NCBI GenBank assembly: GCA_025452255.1
Contig: CP104974.1
Location: 3,326,156-3,390,155, forward strand
Reading direction: 5' to 3'
DNA length: 64,000 nucleotides
Source: Devosia sp. A8/3-2
GTDB lineage: Bacteria; Pseudomonadota; Alphaproteobacteria; Rhizobiales; Devosiaceae
Shown: positions 10,687 through 22,704 of the stretch, piece after piece
How positions within the stretch are numbered: position 1 is the stretch's first letter
How the letters are laid out: every line of letters starts with the position of its first letter
Program-made: the position numbers and the translations under genes
The notes under the pieces: generated by a model
Seen by the model: only the letters and a program-made list of their open reading frames with translations
Database searches by the model: none
What the model was told of the DNA's origin: nothing

Positions 10687-11679
10687 TTAGACCTTGGCGC
10701 CGGGGGCGACCTTGTCGAGTTCGGTGTGCAGCAGGCCATCGGCGTCGACACGAACGGGGATCGGGTCGGAGACTTCGCCCACGAAAGTGCCATCGGCGGC
10801 GTCGTGGATGAAGCCCATGAAGACCAGACCATTATCGGTCTCAATGATCTTGCCGGCGTAACGGCGGCCATTGTGGCCGTCGAAGAAGGCGCCGGGCGCC
10901 ACTTCCCGAGGGCCGAGCGGATCATCGGCCATTAGGTAGTGGGTGCCGCGGGTCGGCTTTTCCGGGTTGAGCTTCTTGTAGGCCTCGGACCAATGGGTGC
11001 CATCGGTGCAGAACAGCATGTACCACTTGGCGCCGACCTTGAAGACCTGCGGCACTTCCATCTGGCCGAACATGCCGCCGCGATAGACTGGGGGCTGCAG
11101 CGTCCGAGTGTTGAGATCGGGCGAGGTGGCGAAACCGACGGAGCCGCCGGCATTGGGCTCGGCAATGCCGGGCACGCGGGCGACCATGTACATGATCCAG
11201 CCATCGCCATTGGGGTTCTTCATCACCCACGGATCGCGGAAGGCGCGATCATGCCAGTGGCCGGGGGTATATTCTTCGTAATCCGGACCGGAAATGTCGA
11301 GCGCCGGGCCATCGCCGACGCGCTGCCAATTGTGACCATCGGTGGAGGTGGCGTGGCCGATGCGCTGCTTCATACCCTCTTCGGCATGCTCGGTGCCGGT
11401 ATAGAACAGGTGCCACAGGCCTGTGTCGTCGCGCAGGGTTGAGCCGGTCCGGGTAGTCCAGTCATCCCGGGCAGGGGCGTCGGCGGGCTTGAAGGTCGTG
11501 CCCAGATGCATCCAGTTGGACAGATCCTTGGAGACAGCGTGGCCCCGGGTCACATTGCGGTGGCGCAGGTCGGGATGGGCTAGGGTATTGTCGGCCTGCA
11601 GGAAATAGGCATGGTAATCATTCCCGTCGTGGTAAATCCAGAAGTCCCAAATCCATTTGTCTTTAAGTGCGAGAACCAA
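10687..11679 (-). CDS. Five-bladed beta-propeller glycosidase (GH32/GH43/GH68-like)
   Basis: About 330 residues with a propeller-type active site. WDFWIYHDGNDYHAYF supplies a likely Asp nucleophile, AFRDPWVMK the RDP transition-state motif, and GQMEVPQVF the acid/base Glu. This order fits clan GH-J and related families that cut fructans or similar sugars. No signal peptide is present, so it would act on imported oligosaccharide. I place the start at TTG 11679, just after the permease stop; no better start codon lies in frame, so this is uncertain. The gene sits inside a sugar ABC transporter operon, which supports a role in degrading the transported sugar. Confidence 0.78.
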   Translation of the reverse strand: MVLALKDKWIWDFWIYHDGNDYHAYFLQADNTLAHPDLRHRNVTRGHAVSKDLSNWMHLGTTFKPADAPARDDWTTRTGSTLRDDTGLWHLFYTGTEHAEEGMKQRIGHATSTDGHNWQRVGDGPALDISGPDYEEYTPGHWHDRAFRDPWVMKNPNGDGWIMYMVARVPGIAEPNAGGSVGFATSPDLNTRTLQPPVYRGGMFGQMEVPQVFKVGAKWYMLFCTDGTHWSEAYKKLNPEKPTRGTHYLMADDPLGPREVAPGAFFDGHNGRRYAGKIIETDNGLVFMGFIHDAADGTFVGEVSDPIPVRVDADGLLHTELDKVAPGAKV

Positions 11680-11702
11680 TTTTTCGTCTTTCGAAGTTGG
11701 GG

Positions 11703-12582
11703 TTAGCCTTTGATACCAGTCGAGGCGATGGACGAGATGAACGCCCGCTGTAGAACCGGGTAAAAGATGAGTACCGGCAGGGTGATGATGGAGAGGTAGG
11801 CCATCACTTCGCCCCGAGCGATGTTGAGCTGGAAGAAGTATTGCAGGCCCACCATGACGGGGCGGTATTGCTCGGACTGGGTGACCAGCAGCGGCCACAG
11901 ATACTGATTATACATGGCGAGGAATTTGAGGATCGCCGCGGTGGCAAAGACCGGGCCGGAAATCGGCACGATGACGCGGGTATAGACACGGAACCAGGTG
12001 GCGCCGTCGAGCCGCGCCGCCTCGATCAATTCGCGCGGCAGGTCGTGGAAATATTGCACAAAGAGGAAGATAGTCAGCGCATCGGCCGGGAATGGCACGA
12101 TCTGTACGTGGTAGGTATTGAGCCAACCAAATTGCAGGCCACTGGCGCTGATCCGGGGCAGATTGTTGACCAGCATCAGCATAGGAATGGCGATGGTTTC
12201 TGAACGGCACGATCAGCGTGGCGATCAGGATGGCCAGCACCACTTCCTTGCCCTTGAATTCGAGGAAGGCAAAGGAGAAGGCGGCCATCGAGCAGATGAA
12301 CAGCGCGCCGACCACGGTAACTACGGTGACGAAGACCGAATTGAAGATGAACAAGGCCACAGGCGCACGGCGGAAGGCGGCCGCGTAATTGTCGAAGGAT
12401 AAATCGCCCACCGGCAGGAAGGCGGCGATGGAGGCGGTGTCGCGCAGCAATTGCTGGGCGGGCTTGAACGAGGACACCACCATGAACAGGATGGGGAAGA
12501 CGAAAATCAGCGCTACGGCGACGAGCAGCAGATAGCGCAGCGCGGTCTTGAAACCAGTATTGGGGGAAATGACGGCGCTCAT
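11703..12582 (-). CDS. Sugar ABC transporter permease (MalG type)
   Basis: An inner-membrane subunit of about 290 residues with six predicted membrane segments, starting MSAVISPNTGFKTALRYLL. The EAA loop that contacts the ATPase is visible as ELIEAARLDGATWFRVY. The frame breaks at 12201, where TTCG is read as TTCTG; removing that base restores the family motif PFETIAIPMLM. The start ATG overlaps the stop of the preceding permease gene (ATGA), showing tight coupling. Confidence 0.88.
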
Positions 12583-13668
12583 CGATTGCGCTCCCGGGTC
12601 AGATAGCGTTGGGCCATGGAGATGGCGAGAACGATGAGGAACAGGATGACCGAGATGGCCGAGCCGCCGGCGATATTCTGCTGGCCATAGCCGCGCGCGA
12701 CCGCCCGGAACACCATGGTCTGGGTGGAATCCACCGGGCCGCCGCCGGTCATCACGTCGATCTGGGAGAACAGGGAGAAGGCCTGCATGGTGATGACAAT
12801 CAGGATCAGCACGGCCGTATTGCGCAGGCCGGGCCGGGTGACATAGCGGAATTTCTGCCGAGTCGTGGCGCCTTCGATATCGGCGGCCTCGTAGAGAGTT
12901 AGTGGAATGGTCTGCAGGCCGGAAAGCCAGATGACCATGTGGAAGCCGACGCCCTGCCAGACGGACATGGCCGGGATCGACCATAGGGCCGTCGCAGGAT
13001 TGCCCAGCCAGTCGACGGGCTTGAAGGCGCCGAAACTGAGGAAGCCCAGCATGTTATTGAGCAGGCCGCTTTGCCCGGAATAGATGAAACGCCAGAGCAG
13101 CGACACGACGACGATGGAGACCACTACCGGCATGAAGTAGATGGCGCGGAAGATGTTGATGCCTTTGAGCTTCTGGTTGATCAGCACCGCCAAGAGCAGG
13201 GCGAGACCCGCCCGGATGGGCGCCACGAACAGTACGAACAGGACGGTGTTGGTCAGCGCCTTCATGAAGACAACGTCGCTGGCCAGCACATAAATTTTGG
13301 AGTCACCCCAATTCCAGGAGAGCCATTCGCGCTTGCCGCTGAGCTGGGGGTATTCGGCATTGTTGCGGGTGTAATCAGCGTACCCGCGGGTAGCTCAATT
13401 CGCCCTTGGCATCGCGGACCAGCGCGCCGGCTTCATCGGTTTCCGGCTGTAGCACCAGTGTGCCGACGCCCAGCAATTGCTTGAAATTGCGCGTGCCGAC
13501 CCATTCGGTCGGATTGGGCGAAATCAGCCGCTGATTGGTGAAGGACAGGGTGAAGGCCAGAATGAATGGCACGATCAGGAACAGCGTGATCAGGAAGATC
13601 GCCGGACCGGCAAGCGACCATCCTGCCAGCGGATGGTTTTGCAGGGATCGATTGGGCGTGAGCTTCAT
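12579..13668 (-). CDS. Sugar ABC transporter permease (MalF type)
   Basis: A partner permease of about 360 residues. The N-terminus MKLTPNRSLQNHPLAGW leads into the first membrane helix, and the EAA loop reads LYEAADIEGATTRQKFRYV. A periplasmic insertion of about 70 residues follows helix 1. One base is missing near 13385, after LSYPR; with it restored, the protein continues GYADYTRNNAEYPQL. No clear Shine-Dalgarno precedes the chosen ATG; an ATG at 13722 in the same frame is the alternative. Confidence 0.87.
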
Positions 13669-13693
13669 GGGAGGCAAACCTTGCGCGGAGTTT

Positions 13694-13725
13694 GCCCATG
13701 GGCCCGCTTGGTGCGGGTCCATGGG
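13694..13725. promoter_or_regulatory. Intercistronic hairpin after the binding-protein gene
   Basis: GCCCATGG with its complement, plus a further GC-rich inner stem around TTGGT, lies between the binding-protein stop (13738) and the permease start (13668). Such hairpins commonly keep binding-protein mRNA in excess over permease mRNA. Confidence 0.6.
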
Positions 13726-13737
13726 CTGGAGGCGTGA

Positions 13738-14990
13738 TTAGAAGCCGTAATTGTTGTTGCGCTGGATATCGGCGTTGATGGCGTCGGTAGCGGCATCGAG
13801 CGTGTCGGCAACGTCGGCGCCATTGGCGATGTCGGCGGCCAGTTTGATGAATTCGAGCGCGGCGACGACATAGCCCGGCGTTACAGGGCGCAGCGTGCCC
13901 CGGGCCTTGCTCAGGTCATAAAACACGGCGAGCGGGCCGCCGGGCTTGTAGTTTTCGGTCAGTTCAGCCGCCGAGGCGGTGGCGGGGATCAGACCCAAAC
14001 CGTTGGAGAAGGCCGCCACATATTTGTCCCGGGTGGCGAATTCGATGAAGGCGCTGGCGCCATCCTTGTGGGCGCTGGTGGCCGAGACGCCGAACTGCCG
14101 GGAGCCGGCGCCGATCTTGGGACCATTGCCGAAATCGGGAGCGGGCAGGAACAGCAGGTCATCGCCAAAGGCCTCGATGGCTGGCAGGGCATTCCACACG
14201 CCATTCCACTGCAAGGCATAGCGCCCGTCGATGAAACCGGTGGCGTGGTCGGCGGCGGTCTGGGAGGTGCCGGGGGCGTATTGATTGGTGAACAGGCTCT
14301 GCCACCATTCGCCCAGGGCAATCGCGGCGTCGCCATTCAAAGCACCTTCGGCCGTGGTGTAGGTGGTGCGATCCATGATGTCGCCGCCAAAGCTCTGCAG
14401 GAAGGGGCTGAACGCATAGGGATACCACTCGCCGCGATCATCCATGGAGAGATCGAGCGGGAACTCGAACTTGCCGGTGGCCTTGAGCGTTGCCGGGGCA
14501 GCGTCGAATTCCTCACGGGCCCAGTGGTTGTTCGAGCGTCGGGATGCGGATGCCATTTTCTTCGAGCACGGATTTGCGCGCGAACATGGCAACGGCAGCG
14601 TCCCACAGGCCGACCGAGTAGATCTTGTCCTGCCAGTGCCGATGGTGCCGGGTAGGAAGCCATCCAGCGTGCCTTCGGACAATTCGAGCGGCGCCATATA
14701 GCCGGCCCGGGCCCAATTGGGCATGTTGGGGCCATCGACGTCGATAATGTCGGGCAGATTGCCGGCAACCGCAGCAGCAACGATGGTGTCGTTGTAAGCG
14801 CCCTGCGGGAACTGCTCGAGCTTGACGGTCCAATCACTTTGCGATGCGTTGAAATCGCTGATGACAGTCCCCGAGATTTCGCCCTCGGTGGGATTACCGG
14901 CGCCGTGATACCACAGGCTCAATTCGGTCTGTGCCCGGGCGGGGCGGTCGACATGGCCAGAATACCGGCCGGGGCTGCGAGTTTTTTCAC
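13738..14990 (-). CDS. Sugar ABC transporter substrate-binding protein
   Basis: About 415 residues. The GTG start at 14990 follows AGGAGG at good spacing and opens a signal peptide (MKKLAAPAGILAM) that should be cleaved before QTELSLWYHGAGN. The mature protein has the MalE-like fold (GNLPDIIDVDGPNMPNW, DGRYALQWNGVW, DKYVAAFSNGLGLIP). Frames break near 14942, 14640 and 14525; the last two cancel, leaving a scrambled stretch of about 38 residues whose correct reading is DKIYSVGLWDAAVAMFARKS and onwards. It is the first transport gene after lacI, only 31 bases from it. Confidence 0.87.
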
Positions 14991-15021
14991 TGATCGTTCC
15001 TCCTCATTTGAAACGGGGTAA

Positions 15022-16067
15022 CTACTGGCTCAGATCGGCAACCGAGTTGCGCCAGTGATGGGTCCTGCGACCCGTTCTGATCACAGGTTCGTCGGATTGG
15101 GCTGTGCTGGTGATGAGCCGCAGCAGCCGATCGGCAGCGCGCGCCCATGGCGGCGTAGGCGAGCCTCGATGCTCGTCAGGGTGGGGTGGAGATGCTCGGT
15201 GATGATGCGGTAATCGTCGTAGCCGACCACCGAGATATCGCCGGGCACGGACAGGCCGCGTTCGCGCAGGATCGAATAGACACGCATGGCCATTTTATCA
15301 TTGGCGCAGCAGATGGCGGTAGGACGGTCGGGCAATGACAGCAGGCGATCCAGCGCATCCCAGAGCAGGTCAAACTCATGGGCGCGGTCGCTGAGGGCGC
15401 CGGTGATGGTCAGTGCGGGATCGACGGGAAGGCCGGAGGCCTTGTGGGCGGCGCGATAGCCGGAGTGGCGCAGACCACGAGCAATCATGCGCTCGGGCAG
15501 CATCAGATAGGCGATGCGACGGTGGCCGCGCGCGATCAGGCCCTTGACCAGCTCGAACTGACCGCCTTCGTCATCGGGCACGACAGACGGGGTGCCCTGA
15601 TTGTCAAAGCAATTGGCCAGCACGACATGAGTCTGACGCGGATTGGGCGGCAGTTGAATTTGCTGGTGGAATTCGGCGACGTGAATCAGGCCCTCGACGC
15701 GGTGTTCGAGAAAGGTCTGGGTCAGCTCTGGAATGCGCGAGGCCTGATTGCCGGTATCGGCGATGAGCAGGGTGAGGCCATGTTCGGCGAAGACGCGCTG
15801 GGCGCCCTGCACGATATAGATGTCCGGCAGGCCGGCCGCTTCAAAGCCCGGCGAGAGGCTGATGGCACCGGTGATCATGCCGATCAGGCCGGTGCGCTGC
15901 GAACGCATGGAGCGCGCGGCATTTGAGGGCACATAGGCAAGCTGGTCAATGGCGGCACGCACCGCCTCAGCCGTTTTGGCATTGACCGGCGCATCGCCAT
16001 TGAGCACCCGACTGACCGTCTTGGGGGAAACTCCCGCCGCTTTTGCTACGTCGTAGATCGTCGCCAA
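15022..16067 (-). CDS. LacI-family transcriptional regulator
   Basis: About 347 residues. The N-terminal LacI helix-turn-helix and hinge are typical (MATIYDVAKAAGVSPKTVSR, NAARSMRSQRTGLIG). A periplasmic-binding-protein-like sugar sensor follows (AICCANDKMAMRVYSILRER, VVGYDDYRI). A frameshift near 15155 makes the printed reading frame end early at 15081. The restored frame reads AAMGARAADRLLRL and stops at 15022. It is the first gene of the operon with the transporter and glycosidase and lies 62 bases from a strong palindrome that is probably its own operator, so the operon should be autoregulated. Confidence 0.9.
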
Positions 16068-16128
16068 GGCGATCCTCCCCTACCCCGGCCAAGCGGCCGA
16101 TTGCTCCTCTGGCGATGTCGTCTCGGCT

Positions 16129-16158
16129 ATGACACCGATGTCATGACATCGGTGTCAT
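16129..16158. promoter_or_regulatory. Double LacI operator, 30-bp perfect palindrome
   Basis: A perfect 30-bp palindrome made of two near-palindromic 16-mers, ATGACACCGATGTCAT and ATGACATCGGTGTCAT, overlapping by two bases. Each has the ATGACA/TGTCAT half-sites and central CG typical of LacI-family operators. The centres are 14 bp apart. It sits upstream of lacI, at the head of the transporter operon. Confidence 0.8.
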
Positions 16159-16236
16159 ACATGCTTGATGGCTATTGGAGAGTCAAGCGGGCGGGAATGG
16201 AGGAGCATAGAGGACAGGCGAAGGGCCGCAAAAACA

Positions 16237-16264
16237 AGAACGCCGCCTCATGAGGCGGCGTTCT
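16237..16264 (-). terminator. Rho-independent terminator after the small secreted protein gene
   Basis: A 28-bp perfect palindrome beginning AGAACGCCGCCTCA is followed, on the minus strand, by a T-rich tail (TTGTTTTT). It lies 20 bases past the stop at 16285. Confidence 0.85.
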
Positions 16265-16284
16265 GGACGAGACTGGCGGCGGGG

Positions 16285-16449
16285 TCAGTTGTTCTTGGTC
16301 GAGCCCGGGCTTTCGTCACCATCGGCCGTGTGGCACATGGATTTATCGTGATAGACGCAATGATGTTGCGGGGCGGTCGCGGCGAAGGCCGGAGCACCAA
16401 CGCTACCGACTGCGGAAAGAGCGATAAGAACGGCGGCAATCTTTTTCAC
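16285..16449 (-). CDS. Small secreted His/Cys protein, 54 residues
   Basis: A short gene with a GTG start at 16449. The N-terminus MKKIAAVLIALSAVGSVGA is a clear signal peptide with a likely cleavage after AFA. The mature part is only about 30 residues and holds two Cys and four His (QHHCVYHDKSMCHTADGDE). A strong terminator follows directly. I do not recognise a family. The Cys/His pattern could bind a metal or form a disulfide. An upstream GGAG lies slightly far from the start, so the start is likely but not certain. Confidence 0.65.
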   Translation of the reverse strand: MKKIAAVLIALSAVGSVGAPAFAATAPQHHCVYHDKSMCHTADGDESPGSTKNN

Positions 16450-16645
16450 TTCCCAACTCCTCTATGTTTGGTGAGGTGAGGATGCGCCCGCCAGCAAGCC
16501 CGTTCCAGTTAAACTCCGGCAAGAAGGTTTCATTTTGTTCATGCTGTTCATGAACTTCACGACAACTTGTCTCTGAGCGCTCACAATTAGTTAGAACGCG
16601 TGGCGGCGGGGTGGACGGATTGTGGTGGGTGGCCGCAATTGGCGT

Positions 16646-17761
16646 CTATTTTACACCCGGCACGAAGGGGCCGCCGTCAAGGAAGGCTTCGAGCATTGCC
16701 GTGTGGGGTGCGATGTCGATGCCTTTGGCGGCCAACCAATCGTCGTTGTAATAAGTGTCTGCATAGCGTTCTGCCGCTGTCGCAGATCAGGGTGACAAGT
16801 GAACCGGCTTGGCCCGCATTGCGCATTTGCGCAGCGGCCCAGCACATGCCGTAGAAATTGGTGCCGGTGGAGCCGCCGACTCGGCGGGACATGCGTTGGG
16901 AGAGCACGCGCATGGCGGCCGTGGAGGCCGCGTCGGGCACTTTTATCATTTCGTCGACGACTTCGGGCACGAAGGATTTTTCGACGCGCGGGCGCCCTAC
17001 CCCCTCAATGCGGGTCGGACAATCGCAGATGGCGTCGGGATTGCCGGTGACCCAGCTCTCATAGAAGGCGGAGTGCTCGACATCGGCGACGCAGAGTTGG
17101 GTGGGATAGCTGCGATAGCGGATATAGCGGCCGATCGTGGCCGAGGTGCCGCCCGTGCCGGCGCCCATGACGATCCAGCTGGGGATGCAATGGGGCTCGG
17201 ATTCCATCTGGCGGAAGATGGATTCAGCGATGTTGTTATTGCCGCGCCAATCGGTGGCGCGTTCGGCATAGGTAAACTGGTCGAGATAGTGCCCGCCGCT
17301 GTCCCCCGGCGAGGCGCGGCCTCGTCATAGATGGTGGAAGCGTCCTCGACGAGGTGGCATTGGCCGCCCTGCTGGGTGATCGCCTCGATCTTGCGCGGGC
17401 TGGTGGTGGCCGGCAGTACGGCGATGAATTGCAGGCCGAGCAGGCGCGCGTAATAGGCTTCGCTTACGGCGGTGGAGCCGGAGGAGGCTTCGGTCAGCGT
17501 GACGCCCTCGGTGATCTTGCCGTTGCAGATGCCATAGAGGAACAGAGAGCGGGCCAGCCGGTGCTTGAGGCTGCCGGTGGGGTGGGCCGATTCATCCTTG
17601 AAATAGAAGGACTGGTTGGGCAGGCCGGAAAAAGGCAACGAAATCAAATGCGTGTCGGCCGAACGGCGCCCTTCCGCCTCCAGCAGCGAAATGGCCCGGC
17701 AAGCCCGAGCCCGATCAACGCCCGCCGTCGAAATGGCGGCAAATCCGCGCGAACCTTCCAT
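16646..17761 (-). CDS. PLP-dependent cysteine synthase-family protein (Cds1-like)
   Basis: About 370 residues of fold type II PLP enzyme. The Schiff-base lysine is in [15 protein letters not shown], and the phosphate loop is [18 protein letters not shown]. The segment [11 protein letters not shown] is typical of the long branch annotated as cysteine desulfhydrase or cysteine synthase-like. Expected reactions are sulfide-to-cysteine or the reverse. Frames break near 17310 and at 16772 (TTCG read as TTCTG). The restored C-terminus is [11 protein letters not shown] chose ATG 17761 after GAGAGGT; a GTG at 17785 is possible. It is divergent from the MFS gene. Confidence 0.82.
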
Positions 17762-17973
17762 CACATCGCACCTCTCGCCAATCACCTGTTATTGGGTACC
17801 ATATGCCCTATTTTGTCACATTTAAAGTATGGTGTTTTGTTTTTATCCATCAAATTAGAAATCTAAACCGGATTAAGTGGGCGATGAATCTCGCCATTCA
17901 ACGCAGAGGACGGTTGATCCCGGTGAGGGAAGCGGGTCTATATCAGGCATGAAAACCATTGATCCGTTCACCC

Positions 17974-19602
17974 ATGGCTGAGCGCCTGTCGCCGCTGGTT
18001 CCGCTGGAAAATGGAACCTTCCGCAATATCTGGGTCGCCAATCTGGTGTCGAGTTTCGGCGCGTTGATCCAGGAGCGTTGGCGCGGCTCGGCTGATGACC
18101 TCGATTGCCGACAGCGTGGACATGGTGGCGCTGGTGCAGGCATCGACATCGCTGCCGATCATGCTGTTTTCGCTGCTGGGCGGCGCCATCGCCGATAGCT
18201 TCAATCGCCGCAAGGTGATGCTGGCGGCGCAATGTTTCATGCTGGCGGTGTCGCTCTTGTTGATGGCGGGCGCTTTTCTGGGGCTGATTTCGCCCTGGCT
18301 GCTACTGGGCTTCACCTTTTTGCTCGGCTGCGGCACGGCGCTCAACAATCCGTCATGGCAGGCATCGGTGGGCGATTTGGTGCCGCGCACGCAATTGCCG
18401 GCGGCGGTGACGCTCAATTCCATCGGTTTCAATATTTCGCGCAGCGTGGGCCCGGCCATTGGCGGCATTATCGTGGCCGTGGCGGGGGCAGCGGGGGCCT
18501 TCGCGCTCAATGCGCTGAGCTATCTGAGCCTGCTCTATGTGCTGTTCCGCTGGAAGCCGGTGGTGGAGCCCAGCCGCTTGCCCCGCGAGGGGATCGGGCC
18601 GGCCATGCTGTCGGGCGTTCGCTATGTGGCGATGTCGCCCAATCTGCTGCGCATTTTGCTGCGGGCCTCGATTTTCGGGTTCACGGCCATTTCGGTGATG
18701 GCGCTTCTGCCAGTGGTATCGGCATCGCAATTGACCGGTGGTCCGCTGACCTACGGCCTGATGCTGGGCAGTTTCGGGCTGGGCGCGGTGGGCGGGGCCT
18801 TGCTGAGCAGCCGGCTGCATGTGCGCTTCAGCAGCGAGGCGGTGGTGCGCATCGCTTTTGTCAGCTTCTGCTCTGGCGGCCTTTGTCACCGGCATCAGCA
18901 CCTCGGTGTGGATGACCTCGCCGGCTTTGATGCTGGCGGGAGCGAGTTGGGTATTGGCGCTATCGCTGTTCAATGTTTCGGTGCAGCTCTCCTCGCCACG
19001 CTGGGTGGTGGGACGGGCCCTGTCGCTGTACCAAACGGCAACGTTTGGCGGCATGGCACTGGGCAGCTGGATCTGGGGCCCGGCGGCGGAAAGCTATGGG
19101 CTGACCGTTGCCTTTGGCGGGGCGAGCCTGCTGATGCTGGCAGGGGCGCTGCTGGGATTGCGGATACCACTGCCGCCGCGGACCATGCTGGACCTCGACC
19201 CGCTCAATCGCTGGCAGGAGCCGCATCTGGAGCTGGAATTGCAGCCGCGCAGTGGGCCGATCCTGATCCAGATAACCTACAAAATCCGGCCGGAAAATCT
19301 CACCGCGTTCATGGCGGCGATGGATGCACGCCGCCGAATCCGACGGCGGGACGGGGCGCGGCATTGGACGCTGTTGCGCGATCTCGGGCAGCCCAATCTG
19401 TGGACCGAGTCCTATCAGACCCCGACTCGGACCGAATATGTGCGGCATAATCTGCGCATGACCAAGGCGGATGCCGAGATTGGCGAGCAGGTGCGCGCTG
19501 CATGAAGGGCCCGAGCCCCCGGCGGTGCAACGGTTTGTCGTGCGGCCGACCAATTGGTTCGAGGTGACCGGCACGCCCAAGAGCACGATCGACCATATCT
19601 GA
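17974..19602 (+). CDS. MFS transporter, EntS-like (MFS_3 group)
   Basis: About 540 residues with 10-12 hydrophobic segments (for instance LPIMLFSLLGGAIADSFNRR, a loop motif of the major facilitator superfamily, and FNISRSVGPAIGGIIVAVAG). After the membrane part comes a soluble C-terminal domain of about 120 residues (ITYKIRPENLTAFMAAM, TNWFEVTGTP), as in the enterobactin-exporter-like group. Frames break near 18080, at 18869 (TTCG read as TTCTG) and near 19497 (GC lost from GCGCGC); the natural stop is 19600-19602. The substrate is unknown. Confidence 0.82.
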
Positions 19603-19699
19603 TCGCTGGCCTGACGAGGCGCCACGGCGCAATGCGGTTGATTGTATCAGCGATCCTGATAGACATGTTTATTCGCTTTGTTCCCGCTGAAAGTCCGTC

Positions 19700-20626
19700 A
19701 TGAGCCGCAATTTTCTGGTCGTCGACCCCGAAGAAGGCATCGAGGTGCTCAAGGGGCTCGCATCGACAATCCGCATTCGCATTCTTAAGCTTTTGCATAT
19801 GGAAGGGTCGATGAACGGCAATGATATTGCCGAGAAACTGGGCCTGCCCCAGTCGACCATTTCTGACCAATATCCAGTGCTGGAAGCGGCCGGATTGATC
19901 CGCACCGAGACGCAGAAGGCGCGGAAGGGCAATCAGAAAATCTGCCATTCGATGTTTGATGAGGTGCTGGTGATGTTCAAGGAAGACATCTCCCCGCTCA
20001 AGTCGAACAGTATCGAAGTGGCTATGCCGCTTGGACTTTATACCAGTTGCGAGGTGTCGGCGCCGTGCGGGCTGTGCTCAAGCGAGGGCATTATCGGGTT
20101 GCTTGATGTGCCCGATACATTCCTTGATCCGGACCGGATGAAGACGGGATTGATCTGGTTCACGCGGGGATATGTGGAATACCAGTTTCCCAACAATGCC
20201 AAGCTGAGCCAGAACAAAATCGAGGCGATGGAATTTTCCATGGAGCTCAGCTCGGAAGTGCCGGGCACTTCGGCCGATTGGCCCAGCGACATCACGCTTT
20301 CGGTGAACGGCACGGAAATCGGCACTGGACGTCGCCGAGGATTTCGGGGATAAACGCGGGGTCTATACCCCCGATTGGTGGAAATTGAAGGGCAGCCAAT
20401 ATGGCAAGCTCAAAAGCTGGCGCGTGATGCCGGACGGGACCTATGTCGACGGCGTCAAGATATCCCCGGTGTCACTGGTGGACCTAGACCTAGCCAACCA
20501 CCACTCCATCCGGCTGCGCATTGCCGTGAAGCCCGACGCTAAACATCCGGGGGCATCAATATTTTTGGCCGCGGCTTTGGCAATTACGACCAGGACATCA
20601 TCCTGCGGCTGCAGACCGAACGCTGA
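19700..20626 (+). CDS. ArsR-type transcriptional regulator with a long C-terminal domain
   Basis: About 308 residues. The N-terminus is an ArsR-type winged helix (LKGLASTIRIRILKLL, NDIAEKLGLPQSTISDQ, LEAAGLIRTE). The C-terminal 220 residues are unlike classical ArsR: a Cys-rich turn (TSCEVSAPCGLCSSEG) and a beta-rich domain that reads GDKRGVYTPDWWKLKGSQYG. The frame is lost near 20325, where ACCTGG appears as ACTGG, and again near 20555; the natural stop is at 20624. It lies just upstream of the arabinofuranosidase gene and is a candidate regulator for it, possibly sensing a sugar through the C-terminal domain. Confidence 0.75.
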
Positions 20627-20724
20627 TTCAATCCCCGACGAATTAGTTTGCCCTGCCCCTTGCGCGACGCGCCTGACCTCGTTTACAACGGGGTAACTGA
20701 TATAAATCAGAAAATCGGGATTGA

Positions 20725-22246
<1,522 letters not shown>

Positions 22247-22252
22247 ATGAGG

Positions 22253-22286
22253 GCGGGATGACCGGCGCTCGCTGCCGGCATCCCGC
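22253..22286. terminator. Hairpin after the arabinofuranosidase gene
   Basis: GCGGGATG pairs with CATCCCGC and CCGGC with GCCGG inside it, with one unpaired A between the two stems. It begins six bases past the stop. No strong U-run follows, so it may also be a dispersed repeat. Confidence 0.6.
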
Positions 22287-22328
22287 ACTTCATGCTGACC
22301 TGCAGCGTGGGGATAAGTTTCAGCTTGG

Positions 22329-22348
22329 ATTCCGGCCGGCGCCGGAAT
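22329..22348. repeat. Palindrome related to dispersed repeat A
   Basis: ATTCCGGC and GCCGGAAT flank CGGC. It is followed by ATGACACTGT, like the tail of the other repeat A copies (GGAATGACA, then GTGG). Confidence 0.5.
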
Positions 22349-22517
22349 GACACTGTATTTGGTTGTGGTTTTGAGGCCCGTCACCGGGTGCTCCCGGCCT
22401 TGCCATTTCCCGCAAGGGAGGGCGAGCCAAGACCAGACGAGCGCCGTAGCCGACCCCGCAAATATGCTAGCAGACTGTTAGCATTGAGAGCCGCTAAACC
22501 GCGTTTACGACAACAAA

Positions 22518-22547
22518 AAAGGGCGCATGGGAACCGGCGCGCCCTTT
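22518..22547. terminator. Bidirectional terminator-like hairpin
   Basis: A nine-base stem, AAAGGGCGC with its complement, and a 12-base loop are flanked by A-run and T-rich sequence. The stretch 22247-22704 otherwise holds only repeats and the promoter region of the next gene. Confidence 0.65.
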
Positions 22548-22704
22548 CATATTGTATATCATGCTTTCCGATTTACATCAGTTAGTGCGTTGACAATGAC
22601 GGACGGTTGAGTAGCATGTCGGACGAGCGCCGGAGGGCGCCAAGTTGGAATGCTGGAGGCATTTCGGCCGACGTGCTGGAGGGCACGCCACAAGGGAGGA
22701 TCAA

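Noticed and set aside
12191..12210. Programmed ribosomal frameshifting
   Set aside because: The sites lack slippery heptamers and occur in unrelated genes with the same TTCTG pattern, so a technical cause is simpler.
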